Positions 36,202 to 43,760 of a DNA stretch of 43,760 nt are shown here, piece after piece. How positions within the stretch are numbered: the first letter of the stretch is position 1; each line of letters begins with the position of its first letter. Where the stretch lies: NCBI RefSeq assembly GCF_018881975.1, contig NZ_JACVPJ010000016.1:1-43760 (forward strand), read 5' to 3'. Origin of the DNA: Polynucleobacter sp. JS-Safj-400b-B2 (GTDB taxonomy: Bacteria; Pseudomonadota; Gammaproteobacteria; Burkholderiales; Burkholderiaceae). The notes under the pieces were generated by a model. The model saw nothing but the letters and a program-made list of their open reading frames with translations, searched no databases and was not told where the DNA came from. Made by a program: the position numbers and the translations under genes.

Positions 36202-36939
36202 ATGGGTCAGATTACTTGGTTAGGACCTCACGATCCTTTTCCAAATCCCCTCACAGAAGCAGATCCTGACCCCAGTGTTCCTGGATTAATTGCCGTCAGT
36301 GAACAAATCTATCCTGGGCAACTGGCTCGCGCCTATCAACAAGGTATTTTTCCTTGGTACTCGGATAATCAACCTATCCTATGGTGGTCTCCAGACCCTA
36401 GAATGGTATTGAAGCCTGGGGAATTTAAATGCAGTGACTCTTTGCGGAAAATTATTCGCTCTTTTTGTCAAAACGCTCAATCGCAGATAGTGGTAGACGA
36501 TGATTTTGGCGCAGTCATTCGCTCATGCGCGACTAGCTCGCGCAAAGATCAAGATGGCACATGGATTACCCATGAAATTATTGATGCCTACACCGCACTG
36601 CATGAACAAGGAAATGCCCATAGCATTGCTGTTGTTGAAGATGGTCAACTAACTGGTGGCCTATATTGCGTATCATTTGGGGGAATGGTGTTTGGAGAAT
36701 CTATGTTTAGCCATAAGACCAACGCCTCGAAGATTGCCTTAGCTGTCCTCAGCGCCTGGTGCCTTAGCAATGATATTCAGATGATTGACTGCCAGCAAGA
36801 GACAGCCCACCTACTCTCATTGGGGGCCGCCCCAATGCCTAGAAAGGTCTTTTTGGAGGAGCTGCAAATATCCATAAATCAAACTAAGATTAACCAATCT
36901 TGGACTTTTAATAAAACTATCTTGCATCACTGGCTATGA
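36202..36939 (+). CDS. aat: Leucyl/phenylalanyl-tRNA--protein transferase
   Basis: Adds Leu or Phe from tRNA to proteins with N-terminal Arg or Lys, marking them for ClpAP through ClpS. The 245 residues show the family's [41 protein letters not shown] and [19 protein letters not shown] segments. The ATG at 36202 follows the NUDIX gene by six bases. It overlaps the next gene, bpt, by four bases (ATGA), so the two transferases are coupled. Confidence 0.95.
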   Translation: MGQITWLGPHDPFPNPLTEADPDPSVPGLIAVSEQIYPGQLARAYQQGIFPWYSDNQPILWWSPDPRMVLKPGEFKCSDSLRKIIRSFCQNAQSQIVVDDDFGAVIRSCATSSRKDQDGTWITHEIIDAYTALHEQGNAHSIAVVEDGQLTGGLYCVSFGGMVFGESMFSHKTNASKIALAVLSAWCLSNDIQMIDCQQETAHLLSLGAAPMPRKVFLEELQISINQTKINQSWTFNKTILHHWL

Positions 36940-37682
36940 CCCAGCTTAAAGAACTCCCCCTCACTACACTACAGTTCTATGCAACCGCACCATATGCCTG
37001 TAGCTATCTTCCCAATAGGACGGCTCGCTCACAAGTAGCTACGCCTTCCCATCTGATTCATGCGGATGTCTACAACGATTTACTCAATGCAGGGTTTCGA
37101 CGCAGTGGTTTGTACACCTATCGACCTTACTGTGATGAATGCAAGGCTTGTATCTCTACGCGTCTTTTAGTAAATGAGTTCGAACCCTCTCGCAGTCAAC
37201 GCCGCGCCCAGAAAAAACATGCAGGCCTAGAGACTTCGGTTCTCAATCTAGGTTATCAAGAGGAGCACTACGAACTCTACCAACGCTACCAATCTGAGCG
37301 TCACGAAGGCGGCGATATGGATAGTGATGATCAAGATCAATACATGCAGTTTTTATTGCAAAGTCGAGTGAATTCACGCATTGTCGAGTTTCGAGATGGT
37401 CCACACGACTCCCATCCTGGTCGATTGCGTATGGTGAGCATGATCGATATATTGGAGCAAGGCATTTCCTCGGTTTATACCTTTTACGACACTTCAATCC
37501 CATCAGCGAGTTATGGCAGCTACAGCATTCTGTGGCAGCTTGAACAAGCTCGTGTACTAGGCTTGCCTTACCTTTATCTTGGTTACTACATCAAGGAAAG
37601 TGACAAGATGTCGTATAAGGTCAAATTTCAGCCGATGGAGGGCTTGATTGATGACCATTGGCAGCCGCTGTCTGAGTCATAA
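36936..37682 (+). CDS. bpt: Aspartate/glutamate leucyltransferase
   Basis: Transfers Leu from tRNA to proteins with N-terminal Asp or Glu, the second bacterial branch of the N-degron pathway. The 248 residues are related to eukaryotic arginyltransferases. The N-terminal [15 protein letters not shown] and a cysteine-containing [15 protein letters not shown] (about 66-80) form the ATE-N region. The ATE-C core has [20 protein letters not shown] and [15 protein letters not shown]. It overlaps aat by ATGA, a conserved pairing in beta- and gammaproteobacteria. Confidence 0.94.
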   Translation: MTQLKELPLTTLQFYATAPYACSYLPNRTARSQVATPSHLIHADVYNDLLNAGFRRSGLYTYRPYCDECKACISTRLLVNEFEPSRSQRRAQKKHAGLETSVLNLGYQEEHYELYQRYQSERHEGGDMDSDDQDQYMQFLLQSRVNSRIVEFRDGPHDSHPGRLRMVSMIDILEQGISSVYTFYDTSIPSASYGSYSILWQLEQARVLGLPYLYLGYYIKESDKMSYKVKFQPMEGLIDDHWQPLSES

Positions 37683-37691
37683 TATCTACCC

Positions 37692-38726
37692 ATGATCGAT
37701 CGCTACTCCCTTCTGCGCCCTTGGCTTTTTTGTATAGACCCAGAAAAAGCACATAACCTTACTCTGGGCAATATGGATCGCTTACAGCGCTGGGGTTTAT
37801 TAGAGCGCCTGGTTGCAAAACCGATTAACGATCCACAAATACTTTGCGGCATTGAATTTCCGAATCCAGTGGGACTGGCTGCAGGGTTAGATAAAGATGG
37901 CAAACACATTGATGCACTCGCCGCACTGGGTTTTGGGTTCTTAGAAATTGGCACTGTAACGCCTAGAGCACAACCCGGCAATCCCAAGCCACGCATGTTT
38001 CGCTTAACCGAAGCTCAGGCCATTATTAATCGCATGGGCTTTAATAATGATGGCGTTGATGCCTGCGTTGCCAGAGTTCGTCGCTCGAAGTTCTGGCAGA
38101 ACGGTGGTGTACTTGGTATGAATATTGGTAAAAATGCCAGCACACCAATTGAAGAAGCATCTCGTGACTATGTCTTAGCAATGGAAGCGGTCTACGACAT
38201 TGCCACCTACATCACCGTCAACATCTCTTCTCCAAACACTCAAAATCTACGCGCCTTACAAGGCGAAGAAATGCTCCGAGAATTATTAGGAAGTCTGGAT
38301 GAAGCTAGAAAGCGTCTGAGCGATCGCTATGGCGTCCGCAAGCCACTCTTTCTGAAGATTGCACCTGACCTGGATCATGGCGACATCAACTTGATTGCCG
38401 ATCTTCTGATGGAGTTTGGAATTGATGCGGTGATTGCCACCAACACAACCATCTCGCGCGATGCAGTGCAGGGCATGCAATTTGCTACTGAAGCTGGTGG
38501 CCTATCAGGCGCACCAGTGCGCCATGCATCTAACGTAGTCATCAAGGCTTTAAAAGCCAGATTAGGCAATGCGCTACCCATCATTGGCGTTGGCGGTATC
38601 TTATCGGGCGCCGATGCTCGGGAGAAAATCATGGCTGGTGCCAGCCTAGTTCAACTCTATAGCGGACTAATCTATCGCGGTCCAGATCTTGTAAATGAGT
38701 GCGCCAAGGCCTTAAGACAAGCCTAG
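37692..38726 (+). CDS. pyrD: Dihydroorotate dehydrogenase (quinone), class 2
   Basis: Membrane-associated flavoenzyme that oxidises dihydroorotate to orotate in pyrimidine synthesis, passing electrons to quinone. The 344 residues have the amphipathic class 2 N-terminus ([21 protein letters not shown]). [13 protein letters not shown], the NISSPNT loop with the catalytic Ser, and the C-terminal FMN phosphate site [11 protein letters not shown] are present. It starts nine bases after bpt and ends the co-directional run from the pab fusion. Confidence 0.96.
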   Translation: MIDRYSLLRPWLFCIDPEKAHNLTLGNMDRLQRWGLLERLVAKPINDPQILCGIEFPNPVGLAAGLDKDGKHIDALAALGFGFLEIGTVTPRAQPGNPKPRMFRLTEAQAIINRMGFNNDGVDACVARVRRSKFWQNGGVLGMNIGKNASTPIEEASRDYVLAMEAVYDIATYITVNISSPNTQNLRALQGEEMLRELLGSLDEARKRLSDRYGVRKPLFLKIAPDLDHGDINLIADLLMEFGIDAVIATNTTISRDAVQGMQFATEAGGLSGAPVRHASNVVIKALKARLGNALPIIGVGGILSGADAREKIMAGASLVQLYSGLIYRGPDLVNECAKALRQA

Positions 38727-38764
38727 GCATATCCTTATTGCTGGGATAGCCCCCCTAAAATAGG

Positions 38765-38802
38765 ATTTCATATTATGCAATTTCATCTGAAATCGCTACA
38801 AT
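38765..38802 (+). promoter_or_regulatory. Promoter and operator-like repeats of the IclR-type gene
   Basis: A TACAAT -10 (38797-38802) ends only seven bases before the ATG, so the transcript may have almost no leader. The inverted repeat ATTTCA-TC-TGAAAT (38780-38793) lies just upstream. A direct copy of ATTTCAT at 38765-38771 is 15 bases away from the one at 38780. The layout suits autoregulation by the encoded protein. Confidence 0.5.
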
Positions 38803-38809
38803 ATGGGCT

Positions 38810-39634
38810 ATGAACACCAGCAAAACTGTCAAAACTCCTAGATCCACTGGCGAAGTTGGCAAAACTGCAATCCAGGTGGTGGAGCGCATGATGAACTTGC
38901 TGGACGCACTTGCCGATCAAGAAGACTCTAGTAGCCTGAAGAATCTGGCTGAGCTTACTGGTCTTCACCCCTCCACTGCCCATCGTATTTTGAATGACAT
39001 GGTTGCCTGCCGATTGGTTGAGCGTGGTGATGGCGGCACATATCGGCTTGGCCTCAAGCTATTAGAACTAGGTAACCTCGTTAAAGCACGCCTATCCGTT
39101 CGTGAGGCTGCTCAACTACCAATGCGCACCCTTCATAAACTCACCGGTGAAACCGTGAATCTATCTGTACGCCAAGGTGATGAAATCGTCTACGTTGATC
39201 GTGCCTATAGCGAGCGCTCAGGAATGCAGGTTGTACGCGCCATTGGTGGTCGCGCCCCTCTACACCTCACTTCCGTTGGCAAACTCTTTTTAGCGAGCGA
39301 TGATCCAGGGCAAGTACGCGCGTATGTCACACGTACCGGTTTGTCAGGCCACACACGCAATAGCATTACCGAGCTGGGCAAGCTAGAAACTGAGCTCAAT
39401 CACGTTCGTAAAGTCGGTAGCGCGCGTGATGATGAAGAATTAGAGTTGGGCGTGAGCTGCTTAGCTGCTGCCATTTTGGATGACACCGGAAAACTGGTTG
39501 CCGGCTTATCTCTGAGTGCCCCAACCGATCGCATTCAGGCAGATTGGCTACGCGCCTTACAAGAAACTGCCCTGCAGATATCTAAAGGAATGGGCTTTAA
39601 ACCCAAGTCTGCTGAGCCAGGCTCAGCAACTTAA
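38810..39634 (+). CDS. IclR-family transcriptional regulator
   Basis: A 274-residue regulator. It has an N-terminal winged helix (LKNLAELTGLHPSTAHRILNDM, about 43-64) and a C-terminal IclR effector domain with VNLSVRQGDEIVYVDRA and LGVSCLAAAILDD. The 20-residue leading tail with TSKTVKTPRS is polar. IclR proteins usually control carbon-source catabolism; the target is unknown because its neighbours are pyrD upstream and a convergent pbpG. There is no ribosome-binding site before the ATG, in agreement with a leaderless or near-leaderless message. A GTCAAAAC-like purine-poor start makes the exact start less sure. Confidence 0.88.
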   Translation: MNTSKTVKTPRSTGEVGKTAIQVVERMMNLLDALADQEDSSSLKNLAELTGLHPSTAHRILNDMVACRLVERGDGGTYRLGLKLLELGNLVKARLSVREAAQLPMRTLHKLTGETVNLSVRQGDEIVYVDRAYSERSGMQVVRAIGGRAPLHLTSVGKLFLASDDPGQVRAYVTRTGLSGHTRNSITELGKLETELNHVRKVGSARDDEELELGVSCLAAAILDDTGKLVAGLSLSAPTDRIQADWLRALQETALQISKGMGFKPKSAEPGSAT

Positions 39635-39647
39635 TTAGATTAACCAG

Positions 39648-40652
39648 TTACATCAAGCGACGAATGGGTTGCGTGCCAGATGGCATGCGCTCATACCAAT
39701 CGCGCACCCGTACTGCGTCTGCAAAACGTGATTGGGTCCCAACAGAATCCAAGAACACCAATAACAATGGTGTGTTGTTTACTCTTGCTTGCATTACCAA
39801 ACATCTACCTGCGGCGTTAATAAAGCCCGTCTTCTGCAGTCCAATATCCATATCCCCAGAGCGCACCAAACGATTTGTGTTCAAAAACTTTTGCGGGCGA
39901 TTTGCGATCACCATAGTTAAATCTGGCCAAGTTGAGAACTCACGAATAGTCTTGTACTGATAGGCGGCATTTAGCATGCGCGTGAGATCTTCTGCCGAAG
40001 CAACATTCTCACTAGTCAGTCCAGTAGTATCCTCAAAATGAGAGTGCTCCATGCCGAGATCTTTTGCCTTACGATTCATAGCAGCAACAAATGCGGGTAG
40101 GCCGCCGGGATAGTTTCTGGCCAAGGTATATGCAGCGCGGTTCTCAGAGGACATCAAAGCTAAATGCAGCGCATCTTCTCGAGTAAGTGAAGTGCCTTCA
40201 GCCAAACGAGAATGCCGATAAATATGCGCGTCTTCAGCATTAATGACAATGACGTCATCCATTGGCAATTTTGCATCGAGCGTCACCATAGCAGTCATGA
40301 GTTTGGTGATAGAGGCGATTGGCAAACTGACGGAAGGATTCTTCTCGTAATAGACTTCCTTCGTATCTTGATTGACCACCATCACTACAGTGGATTTAAG
40401 ATTGAGCTCATCGCGCTGACCACGCAAACCTAATGCAGTAGCCAATGATGGAGGTCCTGCAACTACAGGTGCAGATGATCTAGTAACAGTGACGCGGACA
40501 GTCTTGGCTCTTTTGGGTGACTTAGTCACCACTTTTGTCGACTTTGCTTGCTTCTGCTTATCTTTTGTTGCGGCCTGAACAGGTGCGTTAAACAATACTC
40601 CAAACGAAAAGAGTAATGCAATGACTAGGGGCCAAAATCGATTCAAACGCAT
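39648..40652 (-). CDS. pbpG: D-alanyl-D-alanine endopeptidase (PBP7 type)
   Basis: A low-molecular-weight penicillin-binding protein of the S11 family that cuts peptide cross-links in peptidoglycan. The 334 residues begin with a signal peptide (MRLNRFWPLVIALLFSFGVL) and a Lys-rich linker. The active-site motifs are SITK (Ser114, Lys117), SEN (169-171) and KTG (273-275). The ATG at 40652 has GGAAGG upstream; an upstream TTG frame would add 26 residues before the signal and is rejected. It converges on the IclR gene with 13 bases between. Confidence 0.92.
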   Translation of the reverse strand: MRLNRFWPLVIALLFSFGVLFNAPVQAATKDKQKQAKSTKVVTKSPKRAKTVRVTVTRSSAPVVAGPPSLATALGLRGQRDELNLKSTVVMVVNQDTKEVYYEKNPSVSLPIASITKLMTAMVTLDAKLPMDDVIVINAEDAHIYRHSRLAEGTSLTREDALHLALMSSENRAAYTLARNYPGGLPAFVAAMNRKAKDLGMEHSHFEDTTGLTSENVASAEDLTRMLNAAYQYKTIREFSTWPDLTMVIANRPQKFLNTNRLVRSGDMDIGLQKTGFINAAGRCLVMQARVNNTPLLLVFLDSVGTQSRFADAVRVRDWYERMPSGTQPIRRLM

Positions 40653-40761
40653 CCCAAAATACCTTCCAAAACTTTCAACATACGGAATGATAATTAATTT
40701 CCTGAGGGAAGGCAGTTTTATTCGCCCCAACCTAGGTAATTCATTCCACTAAATAAGCACC

Positions 40762-41649
40762 CTACTCGGCAATCGTCGCTACCGTATTGGTCTGACGGGC
40801 ATTTACGAGCACCACGCCAGTCATCGTCAAACACAAGCCTACTGCCATTAGTAATGTGAATGGCTCATCAAACAATATCCAAGCCATTGCAGCCGTTGTC
40901 GGTGGCACTAAGTAGAGAAAGCTCGTGACTTTAGTTGCAGCCCCTTTTCGAATCATCATGAATAGCAAGCTAATGGATCCAATTGATAAGGGAAAGATTG
41001 CCCAAAGCAAAGCGCCGGTGACCGGGAGATTCCAAACCATCTCTCCTGACTCAAAAAAATACATGCAGATAAAGCAAAGTACTGCCGACACACCAAACTG
41101 AATAGAAGATCCAGCACGCAGATCAAATACAGGGCAGAATTTCTTTTGATACAGCGTACCAAACGTAATGGATAAGAGTGCAATAAATGCCAATACGTAG
41201 CTAACTAGAGGGATGTGTACAAAACCAATCTTCTCTGCCACCACCAAAGCAACGCCTGCAAATCCAAAACCTAGGCCTATCCACTGACGCGGTGTGACCT
41301 TTTCAGAAATCCAAGCCGCAAACCATGCGGTGACGATCGGCTGAAGTCCAACGATAATGGCCACCAATCCTGCAGTCATTCCCAATCTGACAGCAAACCA
41401 AACTCCCAGCAAATAACCAAATTGCAGCAAGATGCCAGCAACGGCGATATGCTTGATTTGAGACCAGCTGGGCCAGGTAATTCTCCAGACTAGACTAAGG
41501 GCTGCCATCGCTGCTAGAACACCTGCAAAACGCCAAAATAAGAATGTAGCTGGCTCTACGTAAGGCATGGCTAGACGTGCAATTACAAAGCCGGTACTCC
41601 AGATGAGGACAAATATCGGTGCAATAGCATTATCGAGCGAAAGCTTCAT
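40762..41649 (-). CDS. EamA/DMT-superfamily transporter
   Basis: A 295-residue membrane protein with about ten transmembrane helices in two EamA repeats (first about 5-140, second about 150-285). The first opens IAPIFVLIWSTGFVIARLAMPY, and the second repeat ends with WILFDEPFTLLMAVGLCLTMTGVVLVN. Members export amino acids or other metabolites; the substrate is not predictable here. It is divergent from the phasin gene across about 196 bases and followed at a distance by pbpG. Confidence 0.88.
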   Translation of the reverse strand: MKLSLDNAIAPIFVLIWSTGFVIARLAMPYVEPATFLFWRFAGVLAAMAALSLVWRITWPSWSQIKHIAVAGILLQFGYLLGVWFAVRLGMTAGLVAIIVGLQPIVTAWFAAWISEKVTPRQWIGLGFGFAGVALVVAEKIGFVHIPLVSYVLAFIALLSITFGTLYQKKFCPVFDLRAGSSIQFGVSAVLCFICMYFFESGEMVWNLPVTGALLWAIFPLSIGSISLLFMMIRKGAATKVTSFLYLVPPTTAAMAWILFDEPFTLLMAVGLCLTMTGVVLVNARQTNTVATIAE

Positions 41650-41751
41650 GGGTAACTTACTGAAAATATTGAGATTTTTTTCTGAGACCCTAATTTTAGG
41701 CTCTTTTCATGAATAGACTTTGCAGATGAGTTCTGCGGAAATTATGCTGCA

Positions 41752-41774
41752 ACGCAATATATACGCAATACAAT
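41752..41774 (+). promoter_or_regulatory. Promoter-like site with direct repeats upstream of the phasin
   Basis: Two exact copies of ACGCAATA (41752-41759 and 41763-41770) are one helical turn apart and overlap a TACAAT -10-like hexamer (41769-41774). No good -35 was found. The layout suggests a regulator site; phasin genes are commonly repressed by PhaR, but I cannot confirm a PhaR motif. Confidence 0.35.
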
Positions 41775-41845
41775 GGTGCAAAGAGAGTACATTAAGCAAA
41801 TGCTTTAAGTCAGAATACAAACCAGTCAAACGGAAGCAGATAGAT

Positions 41846-42397
41846 ATGAACTTAACTCCAGAACAAATTGCCGCAGCTCAAAAAGCAAACTTAGAGACCC
41901 TGAGCGGATTAACTAATCAAGCTTTGCAAAGCATTGAAAAATTAGTTGAGCTCAATATGCAAATAGCCAAGCAGAGCTTGAGCGATAGCATGAATAACGC
42001 CAAGAAAGCCTTGGAAGTAAAAGACATTCAACAATTACTCGCCCATCAGGCGGAAGCGGTGCAGCCAATGGCCGAAAAAATTATGGCCTATAGCCGTCAT
42101 TTATACGAATTGGCTCATGAAACACAAAATAGTTTCACAGAGTCAGCTGAAAAAGAATTTCAAGCAGGTCAAAAGAAAATGAACTCTTTAGTCGAAGAGT
42201 GGACAAAGAATGCACCGGCTGGATCTGATGCTGCTGTGCAAGTCATGAAGCAAGCAATTGCTTCTGCGAACAATGTATTTGAAACCAGCCAAAAGGCAGT
42301 AAAGCATGCGGTTGAAGTTACAGAAACCAACATTAACAGCGCTACTGAAACCGTAATGAAGACAGCTGGCACAGCTAGCAAAGCAAAAAAGAAGTAA
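41846..42397 (+). CDS. phaP: Phasin family protein (polyhydroxyalkanoate granule-associated)
   Basis: A 183-residue amphipathic helical protein that coats polyhydroxybutyrate granules. The start MNLTPEQIAAAQKANLETL and the middle FTESAEKEFQAGQKKMNSLVEEWTKNAPAGSDAAV region are typical of the Burkholderia-type phasins. The tail is Thr/Ala/Lys-rich (TASKAKKK). GGAAG lies about 10 bases before the ATG at 41846. The frame remains open upstream to 41720, but that part is promoter. It is convergent with the lpdA fragment and followed by a good terminator. Confidence 0.88.
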   Translation: MNLTPEQIAAAQKANLETLSGLTNQALQSIEKLVELNMQIAKQSLSDSMNNAKKALEVKDIQQLLAHQAEAVQPMAEKIMAYSRHLYELAHETQNSFTESAEKEFQAGQKKMNSLVEEWTKNAPAGSDAAVQVMKQAIASANNVFETSQKAVKHAVEVTETNINSATETVMKTAGTASKAKKK

Positions 42398-42424
42398 TAA
42401 GATTTGCAGAGAGCTCTGCAAAGT

Positions 42425-42452
42425 AAAAGCCCCGATCTCTCGGGGCTTTTTT
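42425..42452. terminator. Intrinsic terminator between phasin and lpdA fragment
   Basis: Stem AAAAGCCCCGA / TCGGGGCTTTT with loop TCTC, followed by T residues. It can work for both convergent genes. Confidence 0.9.
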
Positions 42453-42475
42453 ACTACTGAAGAAATTAATAAGGC

Positions 42476-43636
42476 TTAGGATTTCTTTTTCACTGGCGGC
42501 AAATCAGTGCAATGACCATGCGCTGCTTCAGCAGCCAATCCAACTGACTCACCTAGCGTTGGATGCGGATGAATGGTTTTACCGATATCTACTGCATCAG
42601 CACCCATCTCGATTGCCAAACACACTTCGCCAATTAAATCACCAGCATGCGTGCCCACAATGCCGCCACCAATAATGCGGTGGGTAGTTGCATCAAAAAT
42701 GAGTTTTGTGAAACCTTCATCACGTCCATTAGCGATTGCGCGGCCACTAGCTGCCCATGGGAATAAACCCTTCTCATAAGCAATGCCTTGAGCTTTACAT
42801 TGCTCCTCTGTCAAGCCAGCCCAAGCTACTTCAGGATCGGTATAAGCCACTGATGGAATTTGCTTCGCATCAAAGTAGGATTTCTGACCTGCAGCAACTT
42901 CGGCAGCAACGTGACCCTCATGGACTGCCTTATGCGCCAACATTGGCTGACCAACTAAGTCACCAATCGCAAAAATATTCGGAACGTTGGTACGCATTTG
43001 TTTATCAACAGGAATAAAGCCGCGTTCATCCACCTGAACACCCGCTTTGTCAGCATCAATTTTCTTGCCATTCGGAGTGCGTCCAACTGCAACCAATACC
43101 AAGTCATAGGTTTGCGGTTCTGCTGGTGCGTTCTCACCTTCGAAAGAAACTTGAATTCCGTCAGGCTTTACCTCTGCTTTAGTGGCACGGGTCTTGAGCA
43201 TGATTTTTTCAAAACGTCCGGCATTAAACTTCTCCCAGACTTTTTCTAAATCACGGTCAGCACCGGCCATGAGACCATCCATCATCTCTGCGATATCAAT
43301 ACGTGAACCTAGCGTACTGTAAACAGTAGCCATCTCTAAGCCAATGATGCCGCCACCAATGACGAGCATGCGCTTCGGAATACTCTTGAGTAATAAGGCG
43401 CCGGTGCTATCCACAATGCGCGGATCTTCTGGCAAGAAAGGTAATTTCACTGGCTGACTACCAGCGGCAATGATGGCCTTCTGAAAGCGCACCACTTCTT
43501 TTTTGCCAGTGAGATCCTGGCCAGTGCCGTCGGTTAGCTCTACCTCGACATGGTTTGCATCTAAGAACTTACCTAGGCCACGCACTACTTTTACTTTACG
43601 AGCCTTGGCCATACCAGCAAGACCGCCAGTTAATTT
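42476..43636 (-). pseudogene. lpdA: Dihydrolipoyl dehydrogenase (pyruvate dehydrogenase E3), N-terminally truncated
   Basis: The remaining part covers the C-terminal two thirds of E3, which reoxidises dihydrolipoyl groups of the pyruvate dehydrogenase complex. Present are the NAD-binding MLVIGGGIIGLEMA, IFAIGDLVGQPMLAHKA of the FAD domain, and the dimer-interface HPHPTLGES with the catalytic His-Glu pair. The ending GHCTDLPPVKKKS is of the PDH type. Homology begins abruptly at KLTGGLAGMAKARK. The lipoyl domain usual in this lineage, the FAD GxGxxG and the redox CxxxxC are gone. In frame upstream there are only eight unrelated codons and then a TGA. The first Met is at 43612. The loss coincides with an IS-like sequence from 43637, so insertion is the likely cause. 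Confidence 0.75.
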
Positions 43637-43695
43637 AGGGAAACACAGATTTATTCACCCCTCATGACAACCTAAGCATCCCATCAAACGTTATT

Positions 43696-43723
43696 TACTG
43701 ATCAACTCCAATCGAGATCAGTA
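43696..43723 (+). promoter_or_regulatory. Hairpin abutting the start codon of the IS open frame
   Basis: TACTGATC (43696-43703) and GATCAGTA (43716-43723) are perfect eight-base arms with a 12-base loop. The 3' arm ends at the base before the ATG at 43724 and covers the purine-rich GAGAT ribosome-binding region. Several ISs use such a structure to block translation of read-through transcripts. Confidence 0.5.
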
Positions 43724-43760
43724 ATGACCAGCGCAATCAATCCACAACTTAGTTTTGCTC
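43724..43760 (+). CDS. Start of a possible transposase (partial)
   Basis: ATG at 43724 opens MTSAINPQLSFA.. and the frame is open to the edge of the window. The NPQLSFA stretch resembles the N-terminus of some IS5-group transposases (QLSFAD..). Twelve residues are too few for certainty. The position after a truncated gene and behind a hairpin supports the idea. Confidence 0.35.
   Translation, partial: MTSAINPQLSFA

Larger units (their letters stand above)
43637..43760 (+). mobile_element. Probable insertion-sequence end (IS5-like), partial
   Basis: The lpdA reading frame loses homology exactly at 43636/43637, where the sequence AGGGAAACACAGATTTATTC begins. Similar GGGAAAC..GATTTATTC ends occur on IS5-type elements, by recollection, not by search. 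The stretch has its own short hairpin and the start of an open frame, as expected for an IS left end. The element continues beyond 43760. Confidence 0.45.

Overview
The window looks like a chromosomal segment from a betaproteobacterium of the Burkholderiaceae, most probably Polynucleobacter or a close relative. The basis is the gene order (mdh / gntR / sdhCDAB-sdhE-gltA / leuC-entericidin-leuD-leuB / asd-fimV-truA-trpFBA-accD-folC-SPOR-cvpA-purF-metZ), lineage-typical families (DUF2863, DUF3429, Burkholderia-type phasin, PDH-type E3) and moderate GC. The genus is inferred from gene content and order, not from a marker gene.

Layout. Positions 1-125 carry four spaced copies of a GGTCAY...CTGAAA motif ending in ..TACGCA, which looks like the end of an IS21-family element. 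It cuts the 5' fragment of a secreted-protein gene (104-229, minus). A HiPIP gene (430-738, plus) and a Crp/Fnr-type regulator (797-1513, minus) converge on a shared terminator. From 797 to about 24.1 kb every gene lies on the minus strand. In transcription order these are gntR, sdhC-D-A-B, sdhE, gltA, leuC, an entericidin-like lipoprotein, leuD, leuB, asd, fimV, truA, trpF, trpB, trpA, accD, folC, a SPOR protein, cvpA, purF, metZ, a methyltransferase and the Fnr-like gene. The run links TCA-cycle entry, leucine, aspartate-family and tryptophan synthesis, the first fatty-acid step, folate polyglutamylation and purine synthesis. mdh is divergent from gntR across a perfect palindrome (24159-24172).

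From 25.3 to 43.6 kb the map is mixed. It holds a possible MliC-like secreted protein, a yaaA-DUF2863 pair, and an aminotransferase gene with an in-frame TGA followed by a GST and 3-hydroxybutyryl-CoA dehydrogenase. Next come DUF3429-rarA, a DsbA-like isomerase and a periplasmic cyclophilin. A plus-strand run follows (pabB-pabC fusion, NUDIX, aat, bpt, pyrD), then an IclR regulator with a possibly leaderless transcript, a PBP7-type endopeptidase, an EamA transporter and a phasin. The last gene is a pyruvate-dehydrogenase-type lpdA fragment that lost its N-terminal half at about 43636. The sequence beyond resembles the start of another insertion sequence.

Most of the window is ordinary housekeeping DNA, and I see no convincing new defence, secretion or biosynthetic system. 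The notable points are three broken genes, two of them at IS-like junctions at the two window edges, and several unassigned operator-like palindromes and repeats. No tRNA, rRNA, CRISPR array or riboswitch was recognised. No gene-free stretch exceeds 300 bases. The longest, 230-429 and 1650 bases into the last 2.2 kb at 41650-41845, hold only promoter-like sequence.
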